Notes under the pieces: generated by a model
The model's input: only the letters and a program-made list of their open reading frames with translations
What the model was told of the DNA's origin: nothing
The model's database searches: none
Program-made: the position numbers and the translations under genes
Shown here: piece after piece, positions 15,116-24,151 of the stretch
How positions within the stretch are numbered: the first letter of the stretch is position 1
Layout: every line of letters starts with the position of its first letter
Assembly: GCF_001613425.1 (NCBI RefSeq)
Contig: NZ_BDCI01000035.1
Location: 248,001-312,000, forward strand
From: Nocardia vulneris
GTDB lineage: Bacteria > Actinomycetota > Actinomycetes > Mycobacteriales > Mycobacteriaceae
Direction: 5' to 3'
DNA: 64,000 nucleotides

Positions 15116-17059
15116 GTGTGTGGACTGCTCGGGTTTCTGACATCTGACGAAGCAGCACCTGGCGTGGTCGAGCAGGTGTACGACGCCCTGCACTGCGTCC
15201 GGCACCGCGGTCCCGACGAGCGCGGCACCTGGCACGACGACCACATGATCTTCGGGTTCAACCGCCTGTCGATCATCGATATCGAGCACTCGCACCAGCC
15301 GCTGCGCTGGGGTCCGCCGGAGAACCGGGAACGCTACGCGCTGACCTTCAACGGCGAGATCTACAACTACATCGAGCTGCGCAAGGAGCTGGCCGAGGCG
15401 CACGGCGCGGAGTACGCCGAGGATTCGATCTTCCGCACCGAGGGCGACGGTGAGGCCGTCGTCGCGGCATTCCACTACTGGGGCCCGGAGGCGGTGCGCA
15501 AGCTGCGCGGCATGTTCGCGTTCGCGATCTGGGACACCGAGACCAACGCGCTGTTCCTGGCCCGCGACCCGTTCGGCATCAAGCCCTTGTTCCTGGCCAC
15601 CGGTCCCGGCGGGACCGCGTTCGGCAGCGAGAAGAAGAGCCTGCTCGAGCTGCTGGCCCCGCTGCAGCTGACCGACGCGCTGGACCCGCGCGCGCTGGAG
15701 CACTACACGGTGCTGCAATACGTGCCCGAGGCCGAGACCCTGCACCAGGACATCCGGCGGCTCGAATCCGGCAGTTACGCGACCGTGCGTCCCGGGGCCG
15801 CGCCGCGGATCACCCGGTACTTCCACCCGCAGTTCACCGTGCGCCCCTTCGCCGAAGGCGCGGCGGCCGCGCGCTACCGCGAGATCGCCGAAGCGCTCGA
15901 GGACTCGGTCGCCAAGCACATGCGCGCCGACGTCACCGTCGGTTCCTTCCTGTCCGGCGGCATCGACTCCACCGCCGTCGCGGCGCTGGCCATGCGGCAC
16001 AACCCGAAGCTGATCACCTTCACCACCGGATTCGAGCGCGAGGGCTACTCCGAGGTGGATGTGGCCGCGGAGAGCGCCGAGGCGATCGGCGCCCGGCACA
16101 TCGTGAAGGTGGTCTCCCCCAGCGAATTCGCCGCCGCCATCCCCGAAATCGTCTGGTACCTCGACGATCCGGTGGCCGACCCGGCGCTGGTGCCGCTGTA
16201 CTTCGTGGCCAAGGAGGCGCGCAAGCACGTCAAGGTCGTGCTCTCCGGCGAGGGCGCCGACGAGCTGTTCGGCGGGTACACGATCTACCGGGAGCCGTTG
16301 TCGCTCAAGCCGTTCGAGTACCTGCCCGGCGCGCTGCGCCGGCTGGCGGGCAAGCTGTCCGACCGCATCCCGGACGGCACCAGGGGCAAGAGCCTGCTGC
16401 ACCGCGGTTCGCTCACCCTGGAGCAGCGCTACTACGGCAACGCGCGCAGCTTCAACGACGCCCAATTGCGTTCCGTGCTACGCGAATTCCGGCCCGAATG
16501 GACGCATCAGGACGTCACCGCGCCGATCTACGCGCAGTCGCGCGGCTGGGATCCGGTGGCGCGCATGCAACATCTGGACCTTTTCACCTGGTTGCGCGGC
16601 GACATCCTGGTCAAGGCCGACAAGATGACCATGGCCAACTCGCTCGAATTGCGGGTGCCGTTCCTGGATTCCGAGGTGCTGCGGGTCGCCGAGGGGCTGC
16701 CGTTCGAGCAGAAGATCACCAAGGAAACCACGAAATACGCGCTGCGCCAGGCGCTCGAGGGCATCGTCCCGCCGCATGTGCTGCACCGTGCCAAGCTCGG
16801 TTTCCCGGTGCCGCTGCGGCATTGGTTGCGTGGCACCGAACTCTACGACTGGGCCCAGCAGCAGATCCTCGAATCGCACACCGACCACCTGCTGAACAAG
16901 GCCGCGATCAGCGACATGCTCGTCGCGCACCGGGCCGGCGGCGTCGACCACAGCCGCCGCCTCTGGACCCTGCTCGTCTTCATGGTCTGGCACGGCATCT
17001 TCGTCGAAGACCGCATCAAGCCCGACATCCAAGAGCCGGTCTACCCGGTCTCCCTGTAG
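15116..17059 (+). CDS. asnB: Asparagine synthase, glutamine-hydrolysing
   Basis: 647 residues. GTG at 15116 is chosen because the N-terminal nucleophile Cys must follow the initiator (M-C-G-L-L-G-F). Class II glutaminase motifs RHRGPDERG (residues ~30) and FNGEIYNYIELR (~78) are present. The synthase half has the PPi loop SFLSGGIDSTAVAAL (~280) and the SGEGADELFGGY block (~377). It is the actinobacterial AsnB (Rv2201 position), which also amidates envelope substrates in some relatives. A frame runs 1.4 kb further upstream but only over non-coding DNA and the antisense of ctaC. Confidence 0.95.
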   Translation: MCGLLGFLTSDEAAPGVVEQVYDALHCVRHRGPDERGTWHDDHMIFGFNRLSIIDIEHSHQPLRWGPPENRERYALTFNGEIYNYIELRKELAEAHGAEYAEDSIFRTEGDGEAVVAAFHYWGPEAVRKLRGMFAFAIWDTETNALFLARDPFGIKPLFLATGPGGTAFGSEKKSLLELLAPLQLTDALDPRALEHYTVLQYVPEAETLHQDIRRLESGSYATVRPGAAPRITRYFHPQFTVRPFAEGAAAARYREIAEALEDSVAKHMRADVTVGSFLSGGIDSTAVAALAMRHNPKLITFTTGFEREGYSEVDVAAESAEAIGARHIVKVVSPSEFAAAIPEIVWYLDDPVADPALVPLYFVAKEARKHVKVVLSGEGADELFGGYTIYREPLSLKPFEYLPGALRRLAGKLSDRIPDGTRGKSLLHRGSLTLEQRYYGNARSFNDAQLRSVLREFRPEWTHQDVTAPIYAQSRGWDPVARMQHLDLFTWLRGDILVKADKMTMANSLELRVPFLDSEVLRVAEGLPFEQKITKETTKYALRQALEGIVPPHVLHRAKLGFPVPLRHWLRGTELYDWAQQQILESHTDHLLNKAAISDMLVAHRAGGVDHSRRLWTLLVFMVWHGIFVEDRIKPDIQEPVYPVSL

Positions 17060-17067
17060 CCGACACG

Positions 17068-17097
17068 CGAAGTGCCCCTCCACCGAGGGGCACTTCG
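17068..17097. terminator. asnB terminator
   Basis: 13-bp perfect stem (17068-17080 / 17085-17097) with a CACC loop, 8 bp after the asnB stop. Confidence 0.85.
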
Positions 17098-17168
17098 TCG
17101 TTCAGCGCAGCCCGACAACGGCGCGAACAGCGCGACCGACGCAGCTCCCGCGCCCCAATTCGCCCGCC

Positions 17169-17198
17169 GCGCGCGTGTCCGTCAGCGAACACGCGCGC
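17169..17198. repeat. GCGCGCGTGT hairpin, copy 1
   Basis: 10-bp perfect arms around a CCGTCAGCGA loop. The same arm and a similar loop (TCAG..GAAC) recur at 52047-52080, so this looks like a small dispersed hairpin family. Confidence 0.7.
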
Positions 17199-17426
17199 AG
17201 CCCGACAAAACGTGCGCGGGAGTGTCACTCACGGCGCGGCCTACCGCGCTCGGGCCGGCCGGAGTCGGCGCATCCGTGCGACGCAGGTGGCGCTCGTCAG
17301 TGCACGTGCGCCACATCACGTACTCGGTACCGCGCATCAGCCGGCATTCAACGAGCCCATCGCTGCTTTGCCGACGTCAGCCGCGTACGACTTCGTATGC
17401 GGCGCAACAGGGTTGCGCGGATACGC

Positions 17427-18395
17427 TCAGAGCAGGGGCTTGATTTCCGCGGCGGCGTCGGCGCCGTAGGCCTCGGCGAGGCGGTCCAGGGCGGTTTCCT
17501 TGTTCAGGGTCCACTCCTGGGTGCCCATGGTCTCCAGGACGAGCACGGCGATCAGGGAACCGAGCTGAGCGGAACGTTCCAGACTGAGGCCCGCGGTGTG
17601 GCCGGTGAGGAAACCGGCGCGGAACGCGTCACCGACGCCGGTCGGCTCGACCTTGGTGGTTTCCGGGACCACGCCGACGGTGAGCTCGGTACCGTCCCGA
17701 TCGACGATCTGCACGCCGTGCTCGCTGAGCGTGGTCACCCGGACGCCGACCTTCTGCGCGACCTCGGCCTCGGTGAGCCCGGTCTTCTGCAACAGCAGCG
17801 CCCACTCGTACTTGTTGGTGAAAAGGTATGCGGCGCCGTCGATCAGCTGCACGGCCTGGTCGCCGTCGAGGCGGGCCAGCTGCTGGGACGGGTCCGCGGC
17901 GAACGGGATGCCCAGCGCGCGGCATTCGGCGGTGTGCTTCAGCATCGCCTCGGGATCGTTGGCGCCGACCAGCACCAAGTCCAGCGCGTGCTTCTGGGCG
18001 AGATCGCCGATCGAGATGTCGCGGGCCTCGCTCATCGCGCCCGGGTAGAACGACGCGATCTGGGCCATGTCGTCATCGGTGGTGCAGACGAACCGCGCGG
18101 TGTGCGCCTTCTCGGAGATCAGCACGCCGGAGCAGTCGACGCCGTGCGATTCCAGCCACTGCCGGTATTCGGCGAAGTCGGCGCCCACGGCACCGACGAG
18201 CAGCGGCTTACGGTTGAGCAGGCCCATCGCGTACACGATGTTGCCCGCGACACCACCGCGGCGGATCTGCAGATCGTCGACGAGGAAGCTCAGCGACACG
18301 TGGTCGAGCTGATCGGCCAGCAGTGCGTCGGCGAACCGTCCGGGAAAACGCATGAGGTGGTCGGTGGCAATGGACGCGGAAACGGCGATGGACAC
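17427..18395 (-). CDS. adoK: Adenosine kinase (PfkB family)
   Basis: 322 residues. PfkB-fold signatures: GGVAGNIVYAMGLL near residue 47, the catalytic GVGDAFRAGFL anion-hole motif near 265 with its Asp, and VEPTGVGD. The N-terminus MSIAVSASIATDHLMRFPGRF and FTNKYEWALL match the mycobacterial adenosine kinase Rv2202c rather than ribokinases. It would phosphorylate adenosine to AMP in purine salvage. Between asnB and erpA as in mycobacteria. GTG start at 18395 has GAAGGG about 8 bases upstream. Confidence 0.88.
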   Translation of the reverse strand: MSIAVSASIATDHLMRFPGRFADALLADQLDHVSLSFLVDDLQIRRGGVAGNIVYAMGLLNRKPLLVGAVGADFAEYRQWLESHGVDCSGVLISEKAHTARFVCTTDDDMAQIASFYPGAMSEARDISIGDLAQKHALDLVLVGANDPEAMLKHTAECRALGIPFAADPSQQLARLDGDQAVQLIDGAAYLFTNKYEWALLLQKTGLTEAEVAQKVGVRVTTLSEHGVQIVDRDGTELTVGVVPETTKVEPTGVGDAFRAGFLTGHTAGLSLERSAQLGSLIAVLVLETMGTQEWTLNKETALDRLAEAYGADAAAEIKPLL

Positions 18396-18586
18396 GAGGC
18401 TGAGCCCTTCAACGGTAGGCGACAGGCGGTGAAGACCGGGAAAACAACTTCCCCTGCATCACCGTACCAATCCCGCGCCGCCGCTCCGATACCCCGATCG
18501 GGGCATATCTGTGCCGCGAGATCTACGGCGGCAAGCGATGGTTCGGCCCTGACGTGGTCTGAAACGACGCGGGCCGGAAACACGCA

Positions 18587-18612
18587 ACCCCACGTGAGTT
18601 CTCACGTGGGGT
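18587..18612. terminator. Hairpin downstream of erpA
   Basis: Near-continuous 12-bp palindrome (ACCCCACGTGAG and its complement, 2-nt centre), 39 bp past the erpA stop and well before adoK. Confidence 0.7.
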
Positions 18613-18650
18613 GGGCTGTTACGCGGTGGACCCGCGGACGACGCGTGGTC

Positions 18651-19007
18651 TCAGTTGAAGGAATCGCCGCAGGCGCAGGAGCCGGTGGCGTTCGGGTTGT
18701 CGATCGTGAAGCCCTGCTTCTCGATGGTGTCGACGAAGTCGATGGACGCACCCTGCACGTACGGGGCGCTCATCCGGTCGACAGCCAGCTTGACGCCGTC
18801 GAAATCGACGGTCAGGTCACCGTCGAGCGAGCGGTCGTCGAAGAAGAGCTGGTACCGCAGGCCGGCACAACCACCCGGCTGCACGGCGATCCGCAGCGCC
18901 AGGTCGTCGCGACCCTCCTGGTCCAGCAGCGCCTTCGCCTTGCTGGCGGCAGCGTCGGTCAGCACCACACCGTGGGTTTCGGTGGCGGTCTCGTTCTGCA
19001 CAGTCAT
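18651..19007 (-). CDS. erpA: A-type iron-sulfur cluster insertion protein
   Basis: 118 residues. ATG at 19007 is chosen for the strong GGAGAG site 5 bases upstream. The three cluster-binding cysteines of HesB/IscA/ErpA proteins are present: one in PGGCAGLRYQL (~51) and two in GSCACGDSF at the C-terminus. It delivers Fe-S clusters to apoproteins; lipA and other Fe-S enzymes of this region are plausible clients (inference). Matches Rv2204c by position. Transcribed away from the DUF3043 gene, with a 195-bp shared upstream region. Confidence 0.92.
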   Translation of the reverse strand: MTVQNETATETHGVVLTDAAASKAKALLDQEGRDDLALRIAVQPGGCAGLRYQLFFDDRSLDGDLTVDFDGVKLAVDRMSAPYVQGASIDFVDTIEKQGFTIDNPNATGSCACGDSFN

Positions 19008-19202
19008 GAACTCTCCTCGAGGAACCTGTCGTCGACCCGTGAACAGCGCACGGGTCGTGTCGGTCAACACCACTCGGCGGGCTGCTATTCCCCATCTTGC
19101 CACCATCGTGCGCGGAGGAACACGTCACCTCCGTGCCCCCACGCACCTGCGCGAATCGGACCGCATTTCCCGCCGCGTATTCCATCGAATAGCCTGGTCG
19201 GT

Positions 19203-19874
19203 GTGAAATTGTTCCGTCGCGGCGAGTCCAGCAGCACCGACGCGGCCGCCGATGAGACGGCGACCGCGGACGGCAACTCGACCGCGGGCTCCACCCGAAC
19301 AGCGGTTACCACCACTGCGGGCAAGGGCCGTCCCACTCCGAAACGCCGTGACGCACAAGGCAAGCGCCGCGGTCCGGTAGCTCCTGCACCCCTGACCGCG
19401 AAGGAGGCCCGCGCCCGGCGCAAGGCCACCCGCGGCACCAAAGAGGAGCGCAAAGCGGCCGCCGCCGAACGCAAGGCCGCGGTCGCCGACCGGCGCAACC
19501 GCATGCTCGCCGGCGAGGACAAGTACCTGCTGCCGCGCGATCAAGGGCCGGTGCGCGGGTTCGTCCGCGATCTCGTCGACGCCCGGCGCAACCTGGTCGG
19601 CCTGTTCATGCCGATGGCGCTGGTGCTGATCCTGTCGATGTTCGTGGCGCCCGCGCTGCAGACCATCGTCACGCTGGCGATGCTGGTCATGATGTTCTTC
19701 ATGATCGCCGAGGGCTTCATGCTCGGCCGGATCGTCAACAACCGGGTCCGGGAGCGTTTCCCCGACACCACCGACACCGGATTCAAACTCGGCTGGTACG
19801 CGTTCGTCCGTGCTTCCCAGATCCGCAAGATGCGGGCCCCGAAGCCACAGGTTTCCCCCGGTACCGCGGTTTAG
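19203..19874 (+). CDS. DUF3043 membrane protein (Rv2206-like)
   Basis: 223 residues. First ~90 residues are charged and rich in Ala/Lys/Arg (RRGESSSTDAAADE, then KEARARRKATRGTKEERKAAAAERKAA), a long basic helix. The conserved DUF3043 core follows: LLPRDQGPVRGFVRDLVDARRN, then two membrane helices (~137-155 and 160-180) and a C-terminal GWYAFVRASQIRKMRAPKP. Function unknown; a single inner-membrane hairpin protein. TAGCCT at 19190-19195 lies 7 bases before the GTG, so a leaderless message is likely. Confidence 0.9.
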   Translation: MKLFRRGESSSTDAAADETATADGNSTAGSTRTAVTTTAGKGRPTPKRRDAQGKRRGPVAPAPLTAKEARARRKATRGTKEERKAAAAERKAAVADRRNRMLAGEDKYLLPRDQGPVRGFVRDLVDARRNLVGLFMPMALVLILSMFVAPALQTIVTLAMLVMMFFMIAEGFMLGRIVNNRVRERFPDTTDTGFKLGWYAFVRASQIRKMRAPKPQVSPGTAV

Positions 19875-19897
19875 CGGGTCGCCCCCCGAACATGAGT

Positions 19898-19929
19898 GCG
19901 GCCCGGTTCGTGGGCACGAACCGGGCCGC
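19898..19929. terminator. Bidirectional terminator
   Basis: 15-bp arms (19898-19912 / 19915-19929) between the convergent DUF3043 gene and the small minus-strand gene at 19950. Confidence 0.8.
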
Positions 19930-19949
19930 TCGGGGCGGACACATGGGGA

Positions 19950-20108
19950 TCAGTGGTTGGCGGTGCGGCCGAGCATGGCCGTCAGTTCGGCATGCATGCG
20001 CTGGGCGTCGCGATCGGTGACGTTGGTCGATCCGACCGGGCTGGCGAAGGTCCGAACGAAGGCGGCGAACGCGACGATGACTGCCAGGGTGAGGAAGAAA
20101 GTAACCAT
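19950..20108 (-). CDS. Small membrane protein, 52 aa
   Basis: Short gene with a clean start (ATG 20108) and stop (TGA). The peptide begins VTFFLTLAVIVAFAAFV, a single transmembrane segment, followed by a soluble tail TFASPVGSTN, VTDRDAQRMHAELTAML. The downstream terminator at 19898-19929 and the divergent GlxA-type regulator frame it as its own transcription unit. No obvious ribosome-binding site. It could be a small membrane regulator, or the target of the neighbouring AraC-type protein; neither is shown. Confidence 0.6.
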   Translation of the reverse strand: MVTFFLTLAVIVAFAAFVRTFASPVGSTNVTDRDAQRMHAELTAMLGRTANH

Positions 20109-20193
20109 GGCAGTAATTTTGCGCCCATTGAGTTACCGCCGAAAGTGGCGGTACTGACACACTTCGCAAAGATTCAGCCAGTATCCTTGGTGC

Positions 20194-21171
20194 ATGCTGT
20201 CCAAGGTCGCCGTGGTGCTGTCCGATCGCATGGCCATGTTCGAGTTCGGGGTCCTCTGCGAGGTTTTCGGGCTCGACCGCAGCTCCTACGGGCTGCCCAC
20301 CTTCGACTTCCGGGTGTGCGGCGCCGAACCGGGTAAAACGCTGCGCTCCACCTCGCCCGGCATCACCCTCACCCCCGAATACGGTCTCGAAGAACTCGCG
20401 GACGCCGACCTCGTCGCCATCCCCGCCGCCTCCGCGAAGAAGGACTTCGACCCCCGCGTCGTCGACGCCGTCCGGGACGCGGCCGCCGCGGGCGCGACCG
20501 TCCTGACCGTCTGCTCCGGCGCGTTCCTGGCCGGTGCCGCAGGCCTGCTCAACGGACGAAAATGCACCACGCACTGGGGTTACGTCGACGAACTCGCCGC
20601 CCTGTACCCCGACGCGACCGTCGACCCCGACGTACTCTTCGTCGACGAAGGCAATCTGATCACCAGCGCGGGCACCGCCGCCGGCATCGACGCCTGCCTG
20701 CACCTGGTGCGCCGCGAACTCGGCAGCGCCGTCGCCAACGCGATCGCCCGCCGCATGGTGGTGCCGCCGCAACGCGACGGCGGGCAGCGCCAATTCATCG
20801 AACGCCCCGTCGCCACCTGCACCTCCGACAGCCTCATCCCCACCCTGGAATGGATGAACGACCACCTCGACCTCGCCCACACCATCGAGGACCTGGCCGC
20901 CCGCTCCACCATGTCCACCCGCACCTTCGCCCGCCGATTCGCCGCCGAAACCGGCACCACCCCGGTGAAATGGCTGACCAACCAACGCATCCTGCTCACC
21001 AAACAACTCCTCGAGGAAACCGACCTCGGCCTCGAACAGATCGCCGCCCGGGCCGGCTTCGGCTCCGGCGCCCTCCTACGCCACCACTTCCAACGCCTGG
21101 TCGGCATCGCCCCCACCGAATACCGCCGCCGCTTCGGCGCCCTCCCCGAAGTTGTCGAAACACCCGCCTGA
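20194..21171 (+). CDS. GlxA-family transcriptional regulator (DJ-1/PfpI + AraC HTH)
   Basis: 325 residues. Residues ~5-190 are a class I glutamine-amidotransferase-like fold with Cys in TVCSGAFLAGAAGLLNGR, the usual DJ-1-like elbow in this regulator family. Residues ~225-320 are the two AraC helix-turn-helices: EDLAARSTMSTRTFARRF and EQIAARAGFGSGALLRHHF, then APTEYRRRF. Cytoplasmic DNA-binding protein; ligand unknown. TATCCT at 20182-20187, 6 bases before ATG, suggests a leaderless mRNA. Divergent from the small membrane protein gene, which is a candidate target. Confidence 0.9.
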   Translation: MLSKVAVVLSDRMAMFEFGVLCEVFGLDRSSYGLPTFDFRVCGAEPGKTLRSTSPGITLTPEYGLEELADADLVAIPAASAKKDFDPRVVDAVRDAAAAGATVLTVCSGAFLAGAAGLLNGRKCTTHWGYVDELAALYPDATVDPDVLFVDEGNLITSAGTAAGIDACLHLVRRELGSAVANAIARRMVVPPQRDGGQRQFIERPVATCTSDSLIPTLEWMNDHLDLAHTIEDLAARSTMSTRTFARRFAAETGTTPVKWLTNQRILLTKQLLEETDLGLEQIAARAGFGSGALLRHHFQRLVGIAPTEYRRRFGALPEVVETPA

Positions 21172-21431
21172 GGTTTCCGGCTCGGGGCGCGGCGGGTCAG
21201 CGACCGCAAGTCCAGGTGAATCGGGGCAGATGGGATGGCGGTAGCGCTGCGGCAGTCGGCGCTCGCGATCGGCGCGGGACTGCTCAGTCACACTGCCAGG
21301 ACACTCCGTGCCGTGCTCTCGCGATCAGCACGGCACTGCTCGGGATAGTCGGCCCGAGACCGCTGAGGCCATCACACGGCACTACCGGGCAGTCCGCACC
21401 GCGCTGCTGGAGCAGTTGGTAGCGTGCGGGC

Positions 21432-21980
21432 GTGTCGCACAGTGTTTCGGCCGTGGAGCCGCTTCGGACCCTCGTGTTGGGTGGGGCGCGGTCGGGTAAG
21501 TCGGCTTATGCCGAGGAACTCGCTGCGGGTGGTGCGGTGCGGTATCTGGCGACCTCGGTGCCCGATCCGGCCGATCTCGATTTCGCCGAGCGGATCGCCA
21601 AGCATCGCGACCGTCGGCCCGCCTGCTGGACGGTGGTCGAAAGTGCCGACCCGGCAACGGTTCTGCGCGGTCCCGCCTTCGACGGCGCGACCCTCGTCGA
21701 CGACATCGGCACCTGGCTCACCGCCCGCATCGACGCCCGCGACGCCTGGGCATCTCCTCGCGGCACCGTCACCCCCGACACCGACGCATTGGTCGCCGCC
21801 GTTGCCGCATACCCGCGCCGGCTCATCATCGTCACCCCCGAGGTCGGCATGGGCATAGTCCCCGCCACCCGCTCCGGCCGCCTGTTCCGCGACGAAATCG
21901 GCACCCTCAACCAGCGCCTCGCCCACACCTGCGACGAAGCCTTCCTCGTCGTAGCCGGCCTCCCCCTCCGCCTCAAATAG
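21432..21980 (+). CDS. cobU: Bifunctional adenosylcobinamide kinase/guanylyltransferase
   Basis: 182 residues. P-loop GGARSGKS at residues 16-23, then the CobU pattern YLATSVPDPADLDFAERIAKHRDRRP with the guanylylation His in a K-H-R-D-R-R-P context, LVDDIGTW (~97) and EVGMGIVP-R-FRDEIGTLNQRLA near the C-terminus. It phosphorylates adenosylcobinamide and transfers GMP, feeding CobS. First gene of a cobU-cobT-cobS group. TAGCGT lies 6 bases before the GTG start, so translation may begin at the 5' end of the message. Confidence 0.93.
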   Translation: MSHSVSAVEPLRTLVLGGARSGKSAYAEELAAGGAVRYLATSVPDPADLDFAERIAKHRDRRPACWTVVESADPATVLRGPAFDGATLVDDIGTWLTARIDARDAWASPRGTVTPDTDALVAAVAAYPRRLIIVTPEVGMGIVPATRSGRLFRDEIGTLNQRLAHTCDEAFLVVAGLPLRLK

Positions 21981-22058
21981 CACCGAGGGCAGACGTCACC
22001 CGCGCGTACGGACGCGCCGACGCTGGGCCCGTCAGCGTCAGTCTCTGACCTGGTCGAC

Positions 22059-22121
22059 TGATCACCAGGTAATGGTGGCGGCATCGCCCGAGAGGCCCCC
22101 GCCACAATTACCTGGTGATCA
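22059..22121. repeat. Dispersed hairpin repeat, subtype A, copy 4
   Basis: 15-bp perfect arms 22059-22073 / 22107-22121, with further pairing GGTGGCGG/CCGCCAC inside. It lies between cobU and cobT. Confidence 0.93.
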
Positions 22122-22230
22122 TCCGTCCAGTACTGGGGATGTGGGTGGGTGCGGTGGGGTGGGTGGGGAGCGGGCAAGATTGGGCGGGAGAGTGCGGTGG
22201 TCTGGGCCGCTCCGACCGGAAGGGTGGATA

Positions 22231-23334
22231 GTGACAGACGGATTCGGGGCGGTGACACCGCCCGACGCACAGGTTCGGGCGGCGGCCGAGCAGCGGCAGG
22301 CACAGCTGACCAAACCCGGTGGAGCGCTGGGCCGGTTGGAGGAACTGGGCAACTGGGTCGCAGCCTGTCAGGGCGTGTGCCCGCCGAAGCAGTTCGAGCG
22401 CGCCAGGGTCGTGGTGTTCGCGGGCGATCACGGCGTTGCGCGGCACGGGGTTTCGGCATATCCGAGCGAGGTCACGGCACAGATGGTCGCGAACTTCCTC
22501 GCCGGAGGTGCGGCGGTGAACGCGCTCGCCGCCGTCGCGAACGCCACCGTCCGGGTCGCCGATATTTCCGTCGACGCCGACACTGACCCGGTGGTCACCA
22601 AGCACAAGGTGCGCCGGTCCAGCGGCGCGATCGACCGCGAGGACGCCCTGACCGAAGACGAGGTGCGCGCCGCCCTCGCGGCAGGCAAAGCGATCGCCGA
22701 CGAGGAGATCGACGCGGGCGCCGACCTGCTCATCGCGGGCGATATGGGCATCGGCAACACCACCCCCGCCACCGTGCTGATCGCCACCCTCACCGACACC
22801 GAGCCGGTCGCCGCGGTCGGCCGCGGCACCGGGGTCGACGACGCGGGCTGGGCACGGAAGGTCGCGGCGATCCGGGATGCCATGCGCCGAGCCCGTCCCG
22901 TGGTCAAAGACCCGGTCGAACTGCTCCGCGTCGCCGCCGGCGCCGACTTCGCCGCGATGGCCGCGTTCCTCGCCCAAGCCGCCGCGCGCCGGACACCCGT
23001 GCTGCTCGACGGCGTAGTCGTGACGGCCGCGGCATTGGTCGCAGAAGATCTGGCGGCGGGCTCGGCGGCCTGGTGGCTGGCGGGTCACCGTTCCACCGAA
23101 CCCGCCCATCAACTCGCCCTGCAACGTCTCCGCCTCGAGCCCCTCCTCGATTTCGGCATGCGCCTCGGCGAAGGTTCCGGCGCTCTCACCGCGCTCCCCC
23201 TGCTCCGTGCCGCCGTCGCCGCACTCGCCGACATGTCCACCTTCGCCGAGGCAGGCGTCAGCACCGCCGACACCGAAACCGCCGACAACACCGCCCTTTC
23301 CGTCCCCGCCGACACCCCGAACCTCCGCAAGTGA
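22231..23334 (+). CDS. cobT: Nicotinate-nucleotide:DMB phosphoribosyltransferase
   Basis: 367 residues from the GTG at 22231 (GGAAGGG 8-9 bases upstream). CobT motifs are clear: TKPGGALGRLEELGNWVA (~29), VVFAGDHGVARHGVSAYP (~58), AGDMGIGNTTPA (~170), GRGTGVDD (~197), DGVVVTAAAL (~262) and the catalytic Glu in RLGEGSGALTALPLL (~320). Makes alpha-ribazole phosphate for the lower ligand of cobalamin. A serine/threonine/alanine-rich tail of about 30 residues follows. The 250-bp gap from cobU contains a hairpin repeat. Confidence 0.94.
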   Translation: MTDGFGAVTPPDAQVRAAAEQRQAQLTKPGGALGRLEELGNWVAACQGVCPPKQFERARVVVFAGDHGVARHGVSAYPSEVTAQMVANFLAGGAAVNALAAVANATVRVADISVDADTDPVVTKHKVRRSSGAIDREDALTEDEVRAALAAGKAIADEEIDAGADLLIAGDMGIGNTTPATVLIATLTDTEPVAAVGRGTGVDDAGWARKVAAIRDAMRRARPVVKDPVELLRVAAGADFAAMAAFLAQAAARRTPVLLDGVVVTAAALVAEDLAAGSAAWWLAGHRSTEPAHQLALQRLRLEPLLDFGMRLGEGSGALTALPLLRAAVAALADMSTFAEAGVSTADTETADNTALSVPADTPNLRK

Positions 23335-23401
23335 CCCACCGCCCCTCGGCCGCGACCCGAACGCCGACGAGTGCGGCGCCGACAGCCCGGCGGGTGCGCG
23401 G

Positions 23402-24151
23402 ATGAAGGGGATGCGGTTGGCGGTTTCCTGGTTGACCGTGTTGCCGGTGCGCGGGCCGGAGACGGTGGATCGAGTGGTGGCGGGGCGGGCAATTGCGTTG
23501 GCCCCGTTGGTCGGTGTGCTGCTGGGGGCTGGCGTGGCGGGGCTGCTGTGGGTATTGGATCGGGTGGGCGCCGGTTCGGGGCTGGCGGGGTTGGTGGTGG
23601 TCGGGGCGCTGGCGTTGATCACGCGCGGCATGCATCTCGACGGGCTCGCGGACACAATGGACGGACTCGGCAGTTACGGCTCGCCCGAGCGAGCGCGGCA
23701 GATCATGAAAAGCGGTGGGGCCGGACCTTTCGGCGTTGCCGCCCTCGTGTTTTCCATTGGTGTGCAGGCGTTTTCGTTTGCCGCCCTGGCCGAGGCCGAG
23801 CGCTGGTCGGCCGTCGTGCTCGCGGTCGCGGTCGGTCGGGTCGCCGTAGTTCTCGCCTGTCGCAAGGGTATCGAGGCTGCGCCGGACACCGGTTTCGGCG
23901 CGCTGGTCGCGGGCACGCAGCGTCCACTCACCGTCGCCGCGTGGTCCGTCGCCGCGTTGGCGGCAGCGCCCTTCGCCACTCCCGACCACCGCTGGCTGGG
24001 CCCCCTCGCCGTCCTGATCGCCCTCGCCGCAACCGTCCTCCTGGTCCGCCACACGGTCCGTCGCTTCGCCGGCCTCTCCGGCGACACCCTCGGAGCCACA
24101 GTCGAACTCACCGTCGCCCTCACCGCCGCCATCGTCTCCCTCCACCCCTGA
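23402..24151 (+). CDS. cobS: Adenosylcobinamide-GDP ribazoletransferase
   Basis: 249 residues from ATG 23402. The CobS signature GMHLDGLADTMDGLGSYG with RARQIMKSGGAGPFGV occupies residues ~75-115; the rest is made of about six hydrophobic segments, as expected of this integral membrane enzyme. It joins adenosylcobinamide-GDP and alpha-ribazole (phosphate), the products of cobU and cobT. The N-terminus KGMRLAVSWLTVLPV is typical, which fixes the start. Confidence 0.93.
   Translation: MKGMRLAVSWLTVLPVRGPETVDRVVAGRAIALAPLVGVLLGAGVAGLLWVLDRVGAGSGLAGLVVVGALALITRGMHLDGLADTMDGLGSYGSPERARQIMKSGGAGPFGVAALVFSIGVQAFSFAALAEAERWSAVVLAVAVGRVAVVLACRKGIEAAPDTGFGALVAGTQRPLTVAAWSVAALAAAPFATPDHRWLGPLAVLIALAATVLLVRHTVRRFAGLSGDTLGATVELTVALTAAIVSLHP

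Larger units (their letters stand above)
17060..17426. other. 367-bp convergent intergenic region asnB/adoK
   Basis: Contains the asnB terminator and a second hairpin at 17169-17198 (listed). Nothing else is supported. Confidence 0.6.

Noticed and set aside
17175..19202. Long plus-strand extension of the DUF3043 frame
   Set aside because: It lies antisense to adoK and erpA; the -10 box and GTG at 19203 give a protein of the expected family length.
21172..22230. Cobalamin riboswitch upstream of cobU or cobT
   Set aside because: No B12-box-like sequence seen; cobU appears leaderless and the cobT leader contains only a dispersed hairpin.
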